Source: an uncultured Planctomycetales bacterium (GTDB lineage: Bacteria; Planctomycetota; Planctomycetia; Pirellulales; S012-138). Taken from it: 30,267 bases of DNA. Every line of letters begins with the position of its first letter. Within the stretch, counting starts at the first letter, position 1. Below the pieces are notes generated by a model, which was given only the letters and a program-made list of their open reading frames with translations, was not told the DNA's origin and searched no databases. The stretch spans positions 1 through 30,267 of the forward strand of contig CALJLD010000277.1 in NCBI GenBank assembly GCA_937982665.1, in the 5' to 3' direction. The position numbers were made by a program, and so were the translations under genes. This document shows, one piece after another, positions 1-8,556 of the stretch.

Positions 1-74
1 AATGCGCAGGTTCTGTTGGAAGCTGCCATCGTGATCTTTGGCAACGGAACCAAACCAAGAGTTGGCTGGTCAAC

Positions 75-1247
75 TCAGCCGGACTGTTGCGGCAAGCGCG
101 CCTGCGCGAGTTTCGCGGCGACATCAATCGCTTGCAGCAAACTGTCCGGCGCGGCTTTGCCTTGCCAGGCAATGTCAAACGCCGTGCCGTGGGCGACGCT
201 TGTTCGCACGATGGGAAGGCCGAGCGTCACGTTCACAATATCATGCATCCCCAGCAGCTTGAGGGCGATGTGGCCTTGGTCATGATACATGGCCACCACG
301 CCTTCATACGTTCCGGCAGCCGCCTGACGAAAAAGCGTGTCCGCGGGGACCGGTCCCTGAACGTTGAGACCAGCCGCGCGAGCCGCTTCAACGGCCGGAG
401 CGATGATTTCGATTTCCTCTTGGCCGAATAGTCCCGCTTCGCCGCCGTGCGGATTGAGTGCGGCAATGCCGATCCGCGGACGAGCGGAAACGCCAGAGTG
501 CAACGTGGACAACATTTCGTCCAGCAGCTTGGCCTTTTCCACGATGGCGGCTGTCGTGAGTATCGGGAAGATGTCACGCAAGGCTGTGTGCAACGTGACG
601 TGGGCGACGCCCAAGCCGGGAGATCTCTCCCCAACTCGATCGTGGTCAGTCTCGGCAGAGCCATCGGCAGCCGGGGAAGATCCGTTCGGCCGGTAGAGCA
701 TCATCGCGAACTCTTCGACGCCGCACATTTGGGCGAAGAGTTCCGTGTGCCCTGGGAAATCAATCCCGGCTTCGCGGAGTGACTTCTTGTGAATGGGTGC
801 GGTGACGATCGCGACAACTTCGCCAGCGATTGCCAACTGGCCGGCGGTTGTGATCGCTTGATGAGCAAGTCGGCCCGCTCGCGGATCGACGACGCCTGGC
901 TGAATTTCGGCGGCTTCGTCAGGCGGCGATGATGCTGCAGCGTCACTTTCCGCCAAGACTGGCATGGCGTCCGGTGAACTTTCGGCGGCGAGTTCCGCAA
1001 TTGAGGTTGCGTCGCCAGCGTGGACGACTTGAACGGCATTGGGGCACCGCAACGCAACGGCTTTTCGCATGGTGGCCGCGCTGCCAATCACTACCGGCTG
1101 GCAAGCATCGTGCAATCGTTGCGACTGCCAGGCGGCCGAGATGATCTCAGGGCCCACTCCGGCCGGATCGCCCATCGTAATCGCCAGCCGCGGCAAGCGA
1201 TGGTTCGTGTTTGCGGCGTGGTTATTCATCGGGAAGACAACCGTCAC
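75..1247 (-). CDS. pdxA: 4-hydroxythreonine-4-phosphate dehydrogenase PdxA
   Basis: NAD-dependent oxidation of 4-phosphohydroxy-L-threonine in the DXP-dependent route to pyridoxal phosphate; cytoplasmic. The 390 residues show GDPAGVGPE near 26-34, FPGHTE with H167, VTLH with H220, NPHGGE at 265-270 and YHDQGHIALK at 321-330; the three metal-binding histidines of the family are H167, H220 and one in YHDQGH. It is longer than the usual 330 residues because of two low-complexity insertions, about 88-118 (Ala/Glu/Pro-rich) and 187-211. The start used is GTG at 1247, which overlaps the purB stop by 4 bases (GTGA) with AAGAAG upstream, suggesting translational coupling; ATG at 1229 is the alternative. 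The family is sure, the start is not. Confidence 0.95.
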   Translation of the reverse strand: MTVVFPMNNHAANTNHRLPRLAITMGDPAGVGPEIISAAWQSQRLHDACQPVVIGSAATMRKAVALRCPNAVQVVHAGDATSIAELAAESSPDAMPVLAESDAAASSPPDEAAEIQPGVVDPRAGRLAHQAITTAGQLAIAGEVVAIVTAPIHKKSLREAGIDFPGHTELFAQMCGVEEFAMMLYRPNGSSPAADGSAETDHDRVGERSPGLGVAHVTLHTALRDIFPILTTAAIVEKAKLLDEMLSTLHSGVSARPRIGIAALNPHGGEAGLFGQEEIEIIAPAVEAARAAGLNVQGPVPADTLFRQAAAGTYEGVVAMYHDQGHIALKLLGMHDIVNVTLGLPIVRTSVAHGTAFDIAWQGKAAPDSLLQAIDVAAKLAQARLPQQSG

Positions 1248-2680
1248 ACGCGCAGTTCTTCTTGGAAGTCTTCGCCGTGACCGAACTGTTCCTGCAGAGG
1301 TGTGACGACATCATTGAGGAACTCGTCCACTTGCTCCGGCGCGCGGCCGACAAAGCGGCTGGATTCCAGATGACCGCGAGTGTCGACTTTGTCAAAAGCG
1401 GAATCGCCTTCGAGGCGCTCGATGAGATCGTTCACGCGTCCGGCTTTCATTTCATCTGCTGCGGCCAGGCTGTGTTGGCGAATGCGTTCGTGCAAATCCT
1501 GGCGATCGCCGCCGGCTTTGACGGCTTCCATCAGAATGTTCTCGGTCGCCATGAAGGGCAATTCTTCGGCCAAGTGCTTTGCAATCACGGCCGGATGCAC
1601 AACAAGGCCGCTTGCGACGTTGTGATAGATCAGCAACACGGCATCAATGCCCAAGAAGGCTTGCGGCAGCGTCAGCCGGCGATTCGAACTGTCATCCAGC
1701 GTGCGCTCCATCCATTGCGTGGCTTGTGTGGAGGCGGCGCTCTCCGCGAGCGACATCACATAGCGGCTGATCCCGCAGATGCGTTCGCTCCGCATGGGGT
1801 TGCGTTTGTAAGCCATGGCGGACGAACCGATTTGTTTCTCGCCGAACGGTTCTTCCACTTCGCGACGGCTTTGCAACAGGCGAAAATCCGTGGCGGCCTT
1901 GTGAGCGCTTTGGCCAATGCCCGAGAGCGCGGCCAGCACGTGAAAGTCAACTTTGCGGGAATATGTCTGACCGGTGACGGCGTAGATCTCGGGGAAGCCC
2001 ATCTTCTCGGCAACGCGGCGTTCCAGCTCGCGGACCTTGCCGTGATCTCCGCCAAAGAGTTCCAGGAAGCTGGCTTGCGTTCCGGTGGTGCCTTTGACGC
2101 TGCGAAAACGAAGCGACGCCAGCCGATGTTCGATCTCGGCGACGTCCATCACCAGGTCATACGCCCAAAGGCACGCACGCTTGCCGACGGTCGTGGGCTG
2201 GGCCGGTTGCAAGTGCGTGAACGCCAGGCAGGGCAAAGCGCGGTGCGTCTTCGCGAACTCCGCCAACGCGGTGATGACCGCCATCAACCGTTTGCGGACC
2301 AGCACTAGGCTTTCCCGCAGCAGCAGCAAATCGGTGTTATCGGTGACAAAGCAACTTGTGGCGCCCAGGTGGATGATGGGTCCGGCTTCCGGCGCCGCGT
2401 CACGAAACGTATGCACATGCGCCATCACATCGTGACGCAGTTTTTTTTCGTAGTTGGACGCCCTCGCGAAATCAATCTCGCCGGCGGCCGCGCGCATCGC
2501 TTGAATTTGCCCTTCGGAGATATCAAGGCCAAGCTCAGCTTCGGCTTCGGCCAAAGCAATCCAAAGCTTCCGCCATGTGCCGAACTTGCGGTTAGGGCTC
2601 CAAAGGTGGCTCATCGCCGCGGACGAATAGCGGCCGATCAGCGGGTTTTCGTAATGATCTTGAGGATCAGCGGCGTTCAT
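1244..2680 (-). CDS. purB: Adenylosuccinate lyase, animal-like subtype
   Basis: Fumarate-lyase superfamily enzyme that releases fumarate from SAICAR and from adenylosuccinate in purine synthesis. Taken from ATG at 2680 (MNAADPQ, 478 residues); an in-frame extension to 2752 has no family-like sequence. HDVMAHVH lies near 83-90, FTHLQPAQ (acid/base His about 156) follows, and the signature loop SSAMAYKRNP is at 286-295. From memory it resembles human ADSL over nearly its whole length (KGTTGTQASFL, TGQTYSRKVD, QWMERTLDDS, PFMATENI) more than the short Bacillus or E. coli enzymes. The signature has Ala where the family usually has Pro (MPYKRN). It is followed directly by pdxA with a 4-base overlap. 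Confidence 0.95.
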   Translation of the reverse strand: MNAADPQDHYENPLIGRYSSAAMSHLWSPNRKFGTWRKLWIALAEAEAELGLDISEGQIQAMRAAAGEIDFARASNYEKKLRHDVMAHVHTFRDAAPEAGPIIHLGATSCFVTDNTDLLLLRESLVLVRKRLMAVITALAEFAKTHRALPCLAFTHLQPAQPTTVGKRACLWAYDLVMDVAEIEHRLASLRFRSVKGTTGTQASFLELFGGDHGKVRELERRVAEKMGFPEIYAVTGQTYSRKVDFHVLAALSGIGQSAHKAATDFRLLQSRREVEEPFGEKQIGSSAMAYKRNPMRSERICGISRYVMSLAESAASTQATQWMERTLDDSSNRRLTLPQAFLGIDAVLLIYHNVASGLVVHPAVIAKHLAEELPFMATENILMEAVKAGGDRQDLHERIRQHSLAAADEMKAGRVNDLIERLEGDSAFDKVDTRGHLESSRFVGRAPEQVDEFLNDVVTPLQEQFGHGEDFQEELRV

Positions 2681-2827
2681 CGTTGGGCTAGTCAAAGAGA
2701 GCAACTTTGAAATTGCGGCGGCTCGTGCCACATTCCTCGCCTCTACGTGCATGATACGGCGAACATGCGTCGTCGGCTATCGGCGGAAATTGCGGCCGAT
2801 CCAACCTTCCGGGCGAGATTGCCCTGA

Positions 2828-2849
2828 AACATGTCGATAATCGCATGTT
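2828..2849. promoter_or_regulatory. Inverted repeat in the purB/meaB divergent spacer
   Basis: The 229-base spacer between the divergent purB and meaB starts contains AACATG...CATGTT enclosing CGAT-A-ATCG, giving 10-bp arms with one bulged base. It lies 60 bases upstream of the meaB start and could be an operator. No convincing -35/-10 pair was recognised, so a regulatory role is inferred only from position and symmetry. Confidence 0.3.
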
Positions 2850-2909
2850 CCGCGCCAATTGTCGGCGCTTGGCTTGCCGTTTATCATCGCAACTTGCCCC
2901 AGGAAGCCG

Positions 2910-3668
2910 ATGACGAAAAACAACCATCCAGACCTTCTGCAGCAGTTCGCGGCTAAAGACCGCCGAGCGTTGGCGCGGATCTTGAGCCTGGTGGAATCGG
3001 GCGAAGCCCCGGAAACCCCCTCCGCGAAGACTGAGACGCAAACGCGAGTGGTGGGCATTGCCGGAAGTGGTGGCGCCGGCAAAAGCACGCTGGTGGGGGC
3101 GCTGGTCAAATTCCTCCGCGAGCAAGGTCTGACCGTGGCCGTGTTGGCCAGCGATCCGCAAAGCCCTCGCACAGGCGGCGCTTTGTTGGGTGATCGCATT
3201 CGCGTGACGATGGACCCCAATGACGACGGCATCTACTTCCGCAGCTTGTCGACGCGTGGAGCGCCAGGCGGGGTGGCCGCCGCCGTGCAGAATGCCATTC
3301 CCTGGCTCAAGCAATTCGGCTTTGACGTTGTGCTGGTCGAGACCGTTGGCATTGGGCAGGATCAAACCGCCGTCCGCGATGTAGTTGAAACGCTGGTGCT
3401 TGTTGTCACGCCGGGGACAGGCGATGAGATTCAATGGGAAAAGGCCGGCGTAATTGAGCTTGCGGACATCCTGGCCGTCAACAAGGCCGATATGCCCGGC
3501 GCGGACCGCGTGCGACACCAACTCCGCGGCGCGTTGTCGCTTTCGCCCGGCGCGGAGAACATTCCCATTCTGGCGACAATCGCAACCAGCGGAGAAGGCG
3601 TGCCGGAGCTTTGGGAAGCGGTCGTCGAGCATCAGGATTCGCTGGCCGAGTTCGGCGATTCAAACTGA
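2910..3668 (+). CDS. meaB: MeaB/ArgK-type G3E-family P-loop GTPase, short form
   Basis: GTPase chaperone that in known systems protects and loads adenosylcobalamin-dependent methylmalonyl-CoA mutase or its relatives; cytoplasmic. ATG at 2910 is preceded by AGGAAG at good spacing, giving 252 residues. Visible motifs are the P-loop GSGGAGKST at 52-60, the family block SDPQSPRTGGALLGDR at about 81-96, ETVGIGQ at 144-150 and the base-recognition motif NKAD at 191-194. Typical MeaB/ArgK proteins have about 330 residues; this one stops soon after the G domain (ATSGEG..ELWEAVVEHQ) and lacks most of the helical dimerisation arm. No mutase gene is in the window, so the partner is unknown. Confidence 0.88.
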   Translation: MTKNNHPDLLQQFAAKDRRALARILSLVESGEAPETPSAKTETQTRVVGIAGSGGAGKSTLVGALVKFLREQGLTVAVLASDPQSPRTGGALLGDRIRVTMDPNDDGIYFRSLSTRGAPGGVAAAVQNAIPWLKQFGFDVVLVETVGIGQDQTAVRDVVETLVLVVTPGTGDEIQWEKAGVIELADILAVNKADMPGADRVRHQLRGALSLSPGAENIPILATIATSGEGVPELWEAVVEHQDSLAEFGDSN

Positions 3669-3740
3669 ACGGCCCACGTGACTGCATGCTAGCGTCATTG
3701 TGTTTCGGTCAATGATTCTTCTCTTTCATCGCACACTCTT

Positions 3741-3812
3741 CGTCATTCCCGCGCAGGCGGGAATCCAGTGCGCGCCGTTGTTCTCTGGATTCCCGCCTGC
3801 GCGGGAATGACG
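3741..3812. repeat. MITE/REP-like element with 28-bp perfect inverted repeats
   Basis: Arms at 3741-3768 and 3785-3812 are exact reverse complements (28 of 28) around a 16-base spacer. Each arm is itself a small palindrome, ATTCCCGC and GCGGGAAT around GCAG. Arms of this type (ATTCCCGC..GCGGGAAT) occur as dispersed repeats in many bacterial genomes, such as the dRS3/Correia-type repeats of Neisseria. It lies 72 bases after the meaB stop and 125 before the acyltransferase start, so its transcript could fold into a strong hairpin ending meaB mRNA. It is short, with no coding capacity or obvious target duplication. Confidence 0.85.
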
Positions 3813-3937
3813 GAATCTGCAGAACGCACTAACAAAACAAACCGCTCTTTCCCCCACATCACCTCCTGGCGACAATCTTTGCTTCTTCATCATGTGAATA
3901 GCGTCGTATCGCGCTACGGCAAAGGAGTGCCCCCAGC

Positions 3938-4867
3938 GTGCGGGTGGTTGGAGAATACATCGCTTATCTGATCGTTCGGCTGGTGATCTGCGTTGCGCAG
4001 GCGCTGCCGCTGTCGGTGTGCGATAGCATCGCCCGAGGTCTGGCCTGGCTATTTGCCGACGTGTTGCGGGCGCGGCGAAAGATCACGGACGAGAACCTGC
4101 GGCATGCGTTTCCGGAGTGGAGCGCGGCCAAGCGCAAGAAAACCGCCCGGCAGATGTGGCATCACCTGTTCTTGTTTATCTGCGAAATCGCCCAGACGTC
4201 GCGCCGCATCCATCGCCACAATTGGCATCAGCATGTCCGGATTGTCGGCGAGGCGAAACTCGTGCGGATGTTGATGACGGGCCGACCGATGCTGCTGGTC
4301 ACGGCGCACTTTGGCAACTTTGAACTGGCCGGCTATTTGCTTTCGCTATTCGGCTATCGAATACACACGGTCGCGCGACCGTTGGACAATCGGTTTCTTG
4401 ATCGCTTCCTGCAACGATTTCGCGCGTCGCAAGGGCAGGAGATGTTGAGCAAGCAATCTGACTATGCCCGAATTCGCGATATCCTGGCCGACGGCGGTAC
4501 GGTTTCCTTCCTGGCGGATCAATACGCCGGGGCCAAAGGTTGCTGGGTGAACTTCTTTGGCCGTCCGGCTTCCGCGCACAAGGCGATACCGTTGTTTGCA
4601 CTGGATAATGATGCCCCGATTGCCGTTGGCTGTTGCCGCCGCCTGGAGGGCGAGCCGATGCGTTATGAACTGCGGTTGCAGGAGATCGCCGATCCTCGCG
4701 AACTGGCTGACAACGAGCAAAACACGCGCTGGCTGGCGCAGTGGTATCACGATCAATTCGAGGCCTTCATTCGGGAAGCGCCCGAACAATACTGGTGGCT
4801 GCACCGCCGCTGGAAAGATCGCCGCAAGAAACGCGGCACCCAGAAAGCTCAAAAACTGGCGGCGTGA
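3938..4867 (+). CDS. LpxL/HtrB-like lysophospholipid (lipid A) acyltransferase
   Basis: Inner-membrane acyltransferase of the lipid A late acyltransferase family, predicted to add a secondary acyl chain to lipid A or a related lipid. GTG at 3938 has AAAGGAG about 11 bases upstream. The 309 residues begin with a hydrophobic anchor (5-25) and then RKITDENLRHAFP, typical of the family. The catalytic HX4E motif is HFGNFE (H124, E129). FLADQYAG, VNFFGRPAS and the C-terminal EQYWWLHRRWK match conserved blocks. Length is normal for LpxL (about 305), and the tail is Lys/Arg-rich. The actual acceptor lipid in this organism cannot be read from sequence. It converges with the PilM fusion gene 25 bases away. 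Confidence 0.88.
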   Translation: MRVVGEYIAYLIVRLVICVAQALPLSVCDSIARGLAWLFADVLRARRKITDENLRHAFPEWSAAKRKKTARQMWHHLFLFICEIAQTSRRIHRHNWHQHVRIVGEAKLVRMLMTGRPMLLVTAHFGNFELAGYLLSLFGYRIHTVARPLDNRFLDRFLQRFRASQGQEMLSKQSDYARIRDILADGGTVSFLADQYAGAKGCWVNFFGRPASAHKAIPLFALDNDAPIAVGCCRRLEGEPMRYELRLQEIADPRELADNEQNTRWLAQWYHDQFEAFIREAPEQYWWLHRRWKDRRKKRGTQKAQKLAA

Positions 4868-4892
4868 GCGTGTCCGCCCTGATACGCAGAGA

Positions 4893-7235
4893 TCACGATC
4901 CGCGAGCCAGGTGTCTAGTCAGCACGAAGTTTCCGCTGCCGCCGCCGCTGAGCAAGACGTTTGTGATGGGAGCGGAAGGGTGGATGGACCGATACGCATC
5001 AAGCGTGCGGCCAACTTCGCCCACCCAATCGTCCACAGAGCCGGCAATTTTCTCGGCAAGCAGGTGCACGTGCTTGGCTCGCCACGGCTGGCACTTGACG
5101 AGTTCCGCTTGTTCCAGCGTAAGCCGTAGTTCGCGGGCAAGTTCACGGGTGACATCTTCACCAGCACGCGGAAACGAGCGAAACCAGACGTGCCGGTCCG
5201 AGCCGATCACGATACTCGTCGATTGCGATCCACATTCGATGATCGCGCGTGTCTCTACTGGCCGCTCTTTGCGGCTTAGTTCCTCGGCTGCAGGCTCGTT
5301 GGCGTCGGAATTCGCCAAGACGTTGTAAATCGCGAAGCATTCGCCTTGGGCGTAATCCGGCTTGATGCCTGCCTGTTCCAGCGCGTCGAGCTTTTCCCGC
5401 AGGTCATCGGCCTTGGCGGCGACAAGTGCGACCTGTTGTGATCGGACGGGAGACTTCTCCGAGTCCGAAGCGGCGAAATGATGCCAATCCCAACAGACGT
5501 CGTCCAGGGGAAACGGGATTTGAGCTTCGGCCTCAAAACGGACAAGTTCCTTGAATCGCTTGGCCGCATCTTTTGCGCTCTTTTCAATCGCCGGCAACTC
5601 AAAGAAACGCCCAAGACATTGATTGCCACCGACGGACAAGCCGATCCGGCAATTCTTCAGATCGTGTTTCTCAACCGCCTTTTTCAGTGTGGCGACAAGC
5701 ATGTCCTTTCTGTCACCAATGTTGGCAAGCCGCTGCAAGGGCGTTTCATGCGGAAGGATCTCCGCGATGGTGCACTTGGGTTTTCCGTCCGCTTGCACCA
5801 GCTTGACGATCTTGACACTACTGGCTCCGACATCAATTCCACAAGCCGCGCTCTTATCAACTTTGCCAAAGAAGCCCCCGCGTTTTGACTTTGTCAGTTT
5901 GGCGATCAGGTTCATGTCGATTCTGGCCAGACCCAGGCCCTGCAACGCAACGCCAAAAGCCACCGTCAACTGATTGGCTCGCTGTCGATTGCCAAGGTTC
6001 GAGGTTTCTGTATCGCGTGCGGCCGACTTACTCCAGGCCACAGGCAGAACCGTTGGGCCGAGAAAAGTCTTCTCCGGAGGGCGAGTCCACAGGACTTCGT
6101 CAGCGCCGCCTGGGCCCTTGGCGATACCTCCCAGTTGTTGGCGCAGCCGTTCAAACCAGGCTTTGCCGCGAGAATCGCTGGAACGCAGCTTTTGCAGCCG
6201 CTCCGCAAATTTCATCAAACTGGTGCTCGCAAAAGGCTGCCGCCGTAATTCCTGCTCCAGCCAGGAGAGTTCACGCAGGTCGATACGAAACTGATCGTGC
6301 TTTGCGTTCCAGGCGGCTGGCGAAATACTCTCCAGGTTACGGAGAGCGTTCATGTAATCGTTTTCCGCCAGGCAGGCTTTGGTATTTTGAATGAGCTCTT
6401 GAGCGCTGGCCTTTTGTGCATCCAGGTTGCGCTTGCCGAGTTCGCTTGCCAGGTTGCGCATCTGCCGATCGGTTGGATCAAGCTCAAGCACGCGGTTCAC
6501 TTTTTCCAACAACTCCGCGTGGTCCGCGGCGGCGAACTTGTCAGTATCAATCAAGTCTGGCTTGATCTGCTCGCGAAGGCTCTTGAGTTCGGCAAGGCCG
6601 ATCTGCGCGCGTCTTAATTCGTCTTCCTCGTGCTCCTTGCGGAGCGCCGCTGGTATGGATGTAATCGCGCGGACCGTTCTTGCGAGGCTCTGCTGCTCAC
6701 GCGCGGCTTCAGCTTCCAAACGCATCTGGTCAACCTGCGCTTGAACCGCGGCCTTCTTTCGCGCGAGCTTTGGCTTGAGAACTTCGATGGCTTTGCAGAA
6801 GGGATCGAGCCGGGGATCATCCGCGGATTCCCGCAGCGCTGCGGCGATTTCTGCTTCGGCTTCGATGAAGCGTGACTCTTGGACGCAATGCCAGGCAACA
6901 GTCAATGTCCAATGCGCATTCATCCAGCGATCGAAGAACGCCTGTTCAAGATTTGTGCCGCAGCCTCCGCAGAACCTGGCGCTCACGGCGACTTCCAACT
7001 CACAGGCAAAGCACTCGGTCTTCAACGCGGCCCCGCACGAATCACAAAAACGGCGCGAAGCCTGATTGGCTTGACCGCACCGCACGCACGAAAGAGTTGC
7101 ATTCCGCTCCGCCGGTGACCTCACCGGTGGATGCGATGCGTTGTCTCCCGTATGAGAGTCATGCGGTAGGGAAGCGGAATTTGCTGTCATGGTGTCATCT
7201 GAGTGTTCGCACGATGTTTGCTCAAGTGATGGCAT
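4893..7235 (-). CDS. Zinc-ribbon / helical / PilM-like fusion protein
   Basis: Predicted cytoplasmic actin-like (FtsA/PilM) component of a type IV pilus-like or type II secretion-like machine. Residues 50-67 and 75-92 form two double-CxxC zinc ribbons (C50, C53, C64, C67; C75, C78, C89, C92). Residues 100-385 are charged and helical, with coiled coil at 150-230 and a TPR-like stretch near 275-310. The ATPase core runs 465-780, with GIDVGASS at 466-473, the segment RFEAEAQIPFPLDDVCWDW at 577-595, CGSQSTS at 668-674 and LLSGGGSGNF at 771-780. The protein ends right after this last motif, where ordinary PilM continues for some 60-80 residues; residues about 395-447 (FGVALQGLGLARIDMNLIA) look like that missing tail. 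Start uncertain: ATG 7235 lies 15 bases after the DUF1573 stop, ATG 7190 is the alternative, and neither has a clear ribosome-binding site. Confidence 0.85.
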   Translation of the reverse strand: MPSLEQTSCEHSDDTMTANSASLPHDSHTGDNASHPPVRSPAERNATLSCVRCGQANQASRRFCDSCGAALKTECFACELEVAVSARFCGGCGTNLEQAFFDRWMNAHWTLTVAWHCVQESRFIEAEAEIAAALRESADDPRLDPFCKAIEVLKPKLARKKAAVQAQVDQMRLEAEAAREQQSLARTVRAITSIPAALRKEHEEDELRRAQIGLAELKSLREQIKPDLIDTDKFAAADHAELLEKVNRVLELDPTDRQMRNLASELGKRNLDAQKASAQELIQNTKACLAENDYMNALRNLESISPAAWNAKHDQFRIDLRELSWLEQELRRQPFASTSLMKFAERLQKLRSSDSRGKAWFERLRQQLGGIAKGPGGADEVLWTRPPEKTFLGPTVLPVAWSKSAARDTETSNLGNRQRANQLTVAFGVALQGLGLARIDMNLIAKLTKSKRGGFFGKVDKSAACGIDVGASSVKIVKLVQADGKPKCTIAEILPHETPLQRLANIGDRKDMLVATLKKAVEKHDLKNCRIGLSVGGNQCLGRFFELPAIEKSAKDAAKRFKELVRFEAEAQIPFPLDDVCWDWHHFAASDSEKSPVRSQQVALVAAKADDLREKLDALEQAGIKPDYAQGECFAIYNVLANSDANEPAAEELSRKERPVETRAIIECGSQSTSIVIGSDRHVWFRSFPRAGEDVTRELARELRLTLEQAELVKCQPWRAKHVHLLAEKIAGSVDDWVGEVGRTLDAYRSIHPSAPITNVLLSGGGSGNFVLTRHLARGS

Positions 7236-7250
7236 TGGTCAGGCGGCATG

Positions 7251-8408
7251 TCAGTCATGCACGCCAAGCTTGACACCAGGGCTGAGTACGGCGAATTCCG
7301 CCAGAACGCGTAACACGGGAACGCGGCGGTGATTGGTCTTGATGTCGATGGGACAGGCGGCGTCGCCAAAGTGGGCACAAACAGGCGCATTCTTGGGCAC
7401 AGTGATCTTCACGTTGAAAGCCACTTCGCCTTCGGCCGAGTCTTCCGACCGCGTGGCGTTGAATTCCAGCCAAGGCAAAGGGCTCTCGATGCCCTGGACA
7501 CCGATGGAATCGTCAGCATCGCGGAGAACGACGGTGAACTCGGCTTCCGCACCTTGCTGATTGAGCAGCTTGCCGATTGCCAGCCGTCCGTTGCTGCGGA
7601 TCTTTGAGCCGAAGACAACAAAGCTGGACCGGATGGTGCCGCGGACGGTCAACTGTTCAATCCGGCGGGTAGCTCCCCCGGCTGTCTCGGTCACAAGAGC
7701 GACCGGGATTTGGTGGACGAAGTAGCCGGCTTCCTGTTCCGCAGGCAGTTGGAAAGTAACCCGATAACCAGCGAGCGCATCGTTTTCTTCAAGCTCTTGT
7801 TGGGCCACAGGCTCAATGCTCTTGATCCAATTCGATTTGGCGTCCGACGTCCTCTCGATATGCGTGTTCTTGTCCGCAAAGGAATAGACTGTGAATGTGC
7901 CAGTGGGCGATTCGCTTGGGTCCGTGTGTGGGTAAACCAATTCGTGCGGCTCAATGCCGATCGCTTGTTGGACCTCGCCAGTGACACGAAGCACAATTGC
8001 GGGATCTTTGGGGTCATTTGTCCAAATGGTGACACCCTGAGCGAACTCGCCAACTTCTTCCGTTTTCCACTTCAGCTCAACCTCGCCGACTTCACCCGGC
8101 GGAATGGTGTCATTGATCAGGTTACTGAGAGTGCATTGGCAAGATGAAGGGCCCTCTTTGAGCTTCAGCGGCGCGTTGCCGGTGTTGCCAATGCGGAAGG
8201 TGTAACTTCCTTCGGCTTCGAGGTCCATCGTCCCGAATTCGTGATCGGGATAGTCCACGTATTCAACGATGGGCTTGGGGGCGTTTGGGTCGACCTTTTC
8301 CTCGAAGACTGTTGTGACATCCGCGCCGCCGGCGGCTTCCCACAGGACCGAGCCAACTCCAAAACTAGCGGCACACCCAAACAACACGAGCAAGAGCTTC
8401 TTTATCAT
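7251..8408 (-). CDS. DUF1573 domain envelope protein
   Basis: 385 residues from ATG at 8408. A single N-terminal hydrophobic segment (MIKKLLLVLFGCAASFGVG) acts as signal peptide or anchor, so the protein is probably periplasmic. The following region has the DUF1573 pattern: DHEFGTMDLEAEGSYTFR, then a Cys-rich turn SSCQCTLSN and IPPGEVGEVELKWKT, an immunoglobulin-like fold seen in many Bacteroidetes and planctomycete proteins. The family has no established biochemical role. A second beta-rich half (about 200-385) ends in a two-cysteine segment (APVCAH..AACPIDI). It lies between the pseudopilin genes and the PilM fusion on the same strand, so co-expression is likely. Slightly longer starts up to 8450 exist but delay the signal sequence. 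Confidence 0.85.
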   Translation of the reverse strand: MIKKLLLVLFGCAASFGVGSVLWEAAGGADVTTVFEEKVDPNAPKPIVEYVDYPDHEFGTMDLEAEGSYTFRIGNTGNAPLKLKEGPSSCQCTLSNLINDTIPPGEVGEVELKWKTEEVGEFAQGVTIWTNDPKDPAIVLRVTGEVQQAIGIEPHELVYPHTDPSESPTGTFTVYSFADKNTHIERTSDAKSNWIKSIEPVAQQELEENDALAGYRVTFQLPAEQEAGYFVHQIPVALVTETAGGATRRIEQLTVRGTIRSSFVVFGSKIRSNGRLAIGKLLNQQGAEAEFTVVLRDADDSIGVQGIESPLPWLEFNATRSEDSAEGEVAFNVKITVPKNAPVCAHFGDAACPIDIKTNHRRVPVLRVLAEFAVLSPGVKLGVHD

Positions 8409-8464
8409 CACAAACCGTTTGATTACAAAGCCGAAAGAGACGGAAGACAAACAGCCCCAGAACC

Positions 8465-8498
8465 GGCAAAAGCCGCTCGCGACGAAACTGTCGCGAGC
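8465..8498 (-). terminator. GC-rich hairpin between DUF1559 and DUF1573 genes
   Basis: GCTCGCGAC at 8475-8483 and GTCGCGAGC at 8490-8498 form a perfect 9-bp stem with a 6-base loop; a smaller GGC-AAAA-GCC stem follows at 8465-8474 when read on the minus strand. It sits 59 bases past the stop of the upstream DUF1559 gene. There is no uridine run, so it may be a partial terminator or an mRNA-stabilising hairpin rather than a classical intrinsic terminator. Confidence 0.5.
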
Positions 8499-8556
8499 AG
8501 CGCACTTTGCCGTAACGAATTTTCAAACGATCAAACTAGCCAGTTGGCAAACCAGC

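Noticed and set aside
1..74. Possible start of a downstream gene (ATG on the minus strand near position 30)
   Set aside because: Too few codons remain before the window edge to judge coding or assign a family.
1211..2308. Long plus-strand open frame of 365 codons
   Set aside because: Shadow of purB in the opposite strand; purB has clear family motifs in its own frame.
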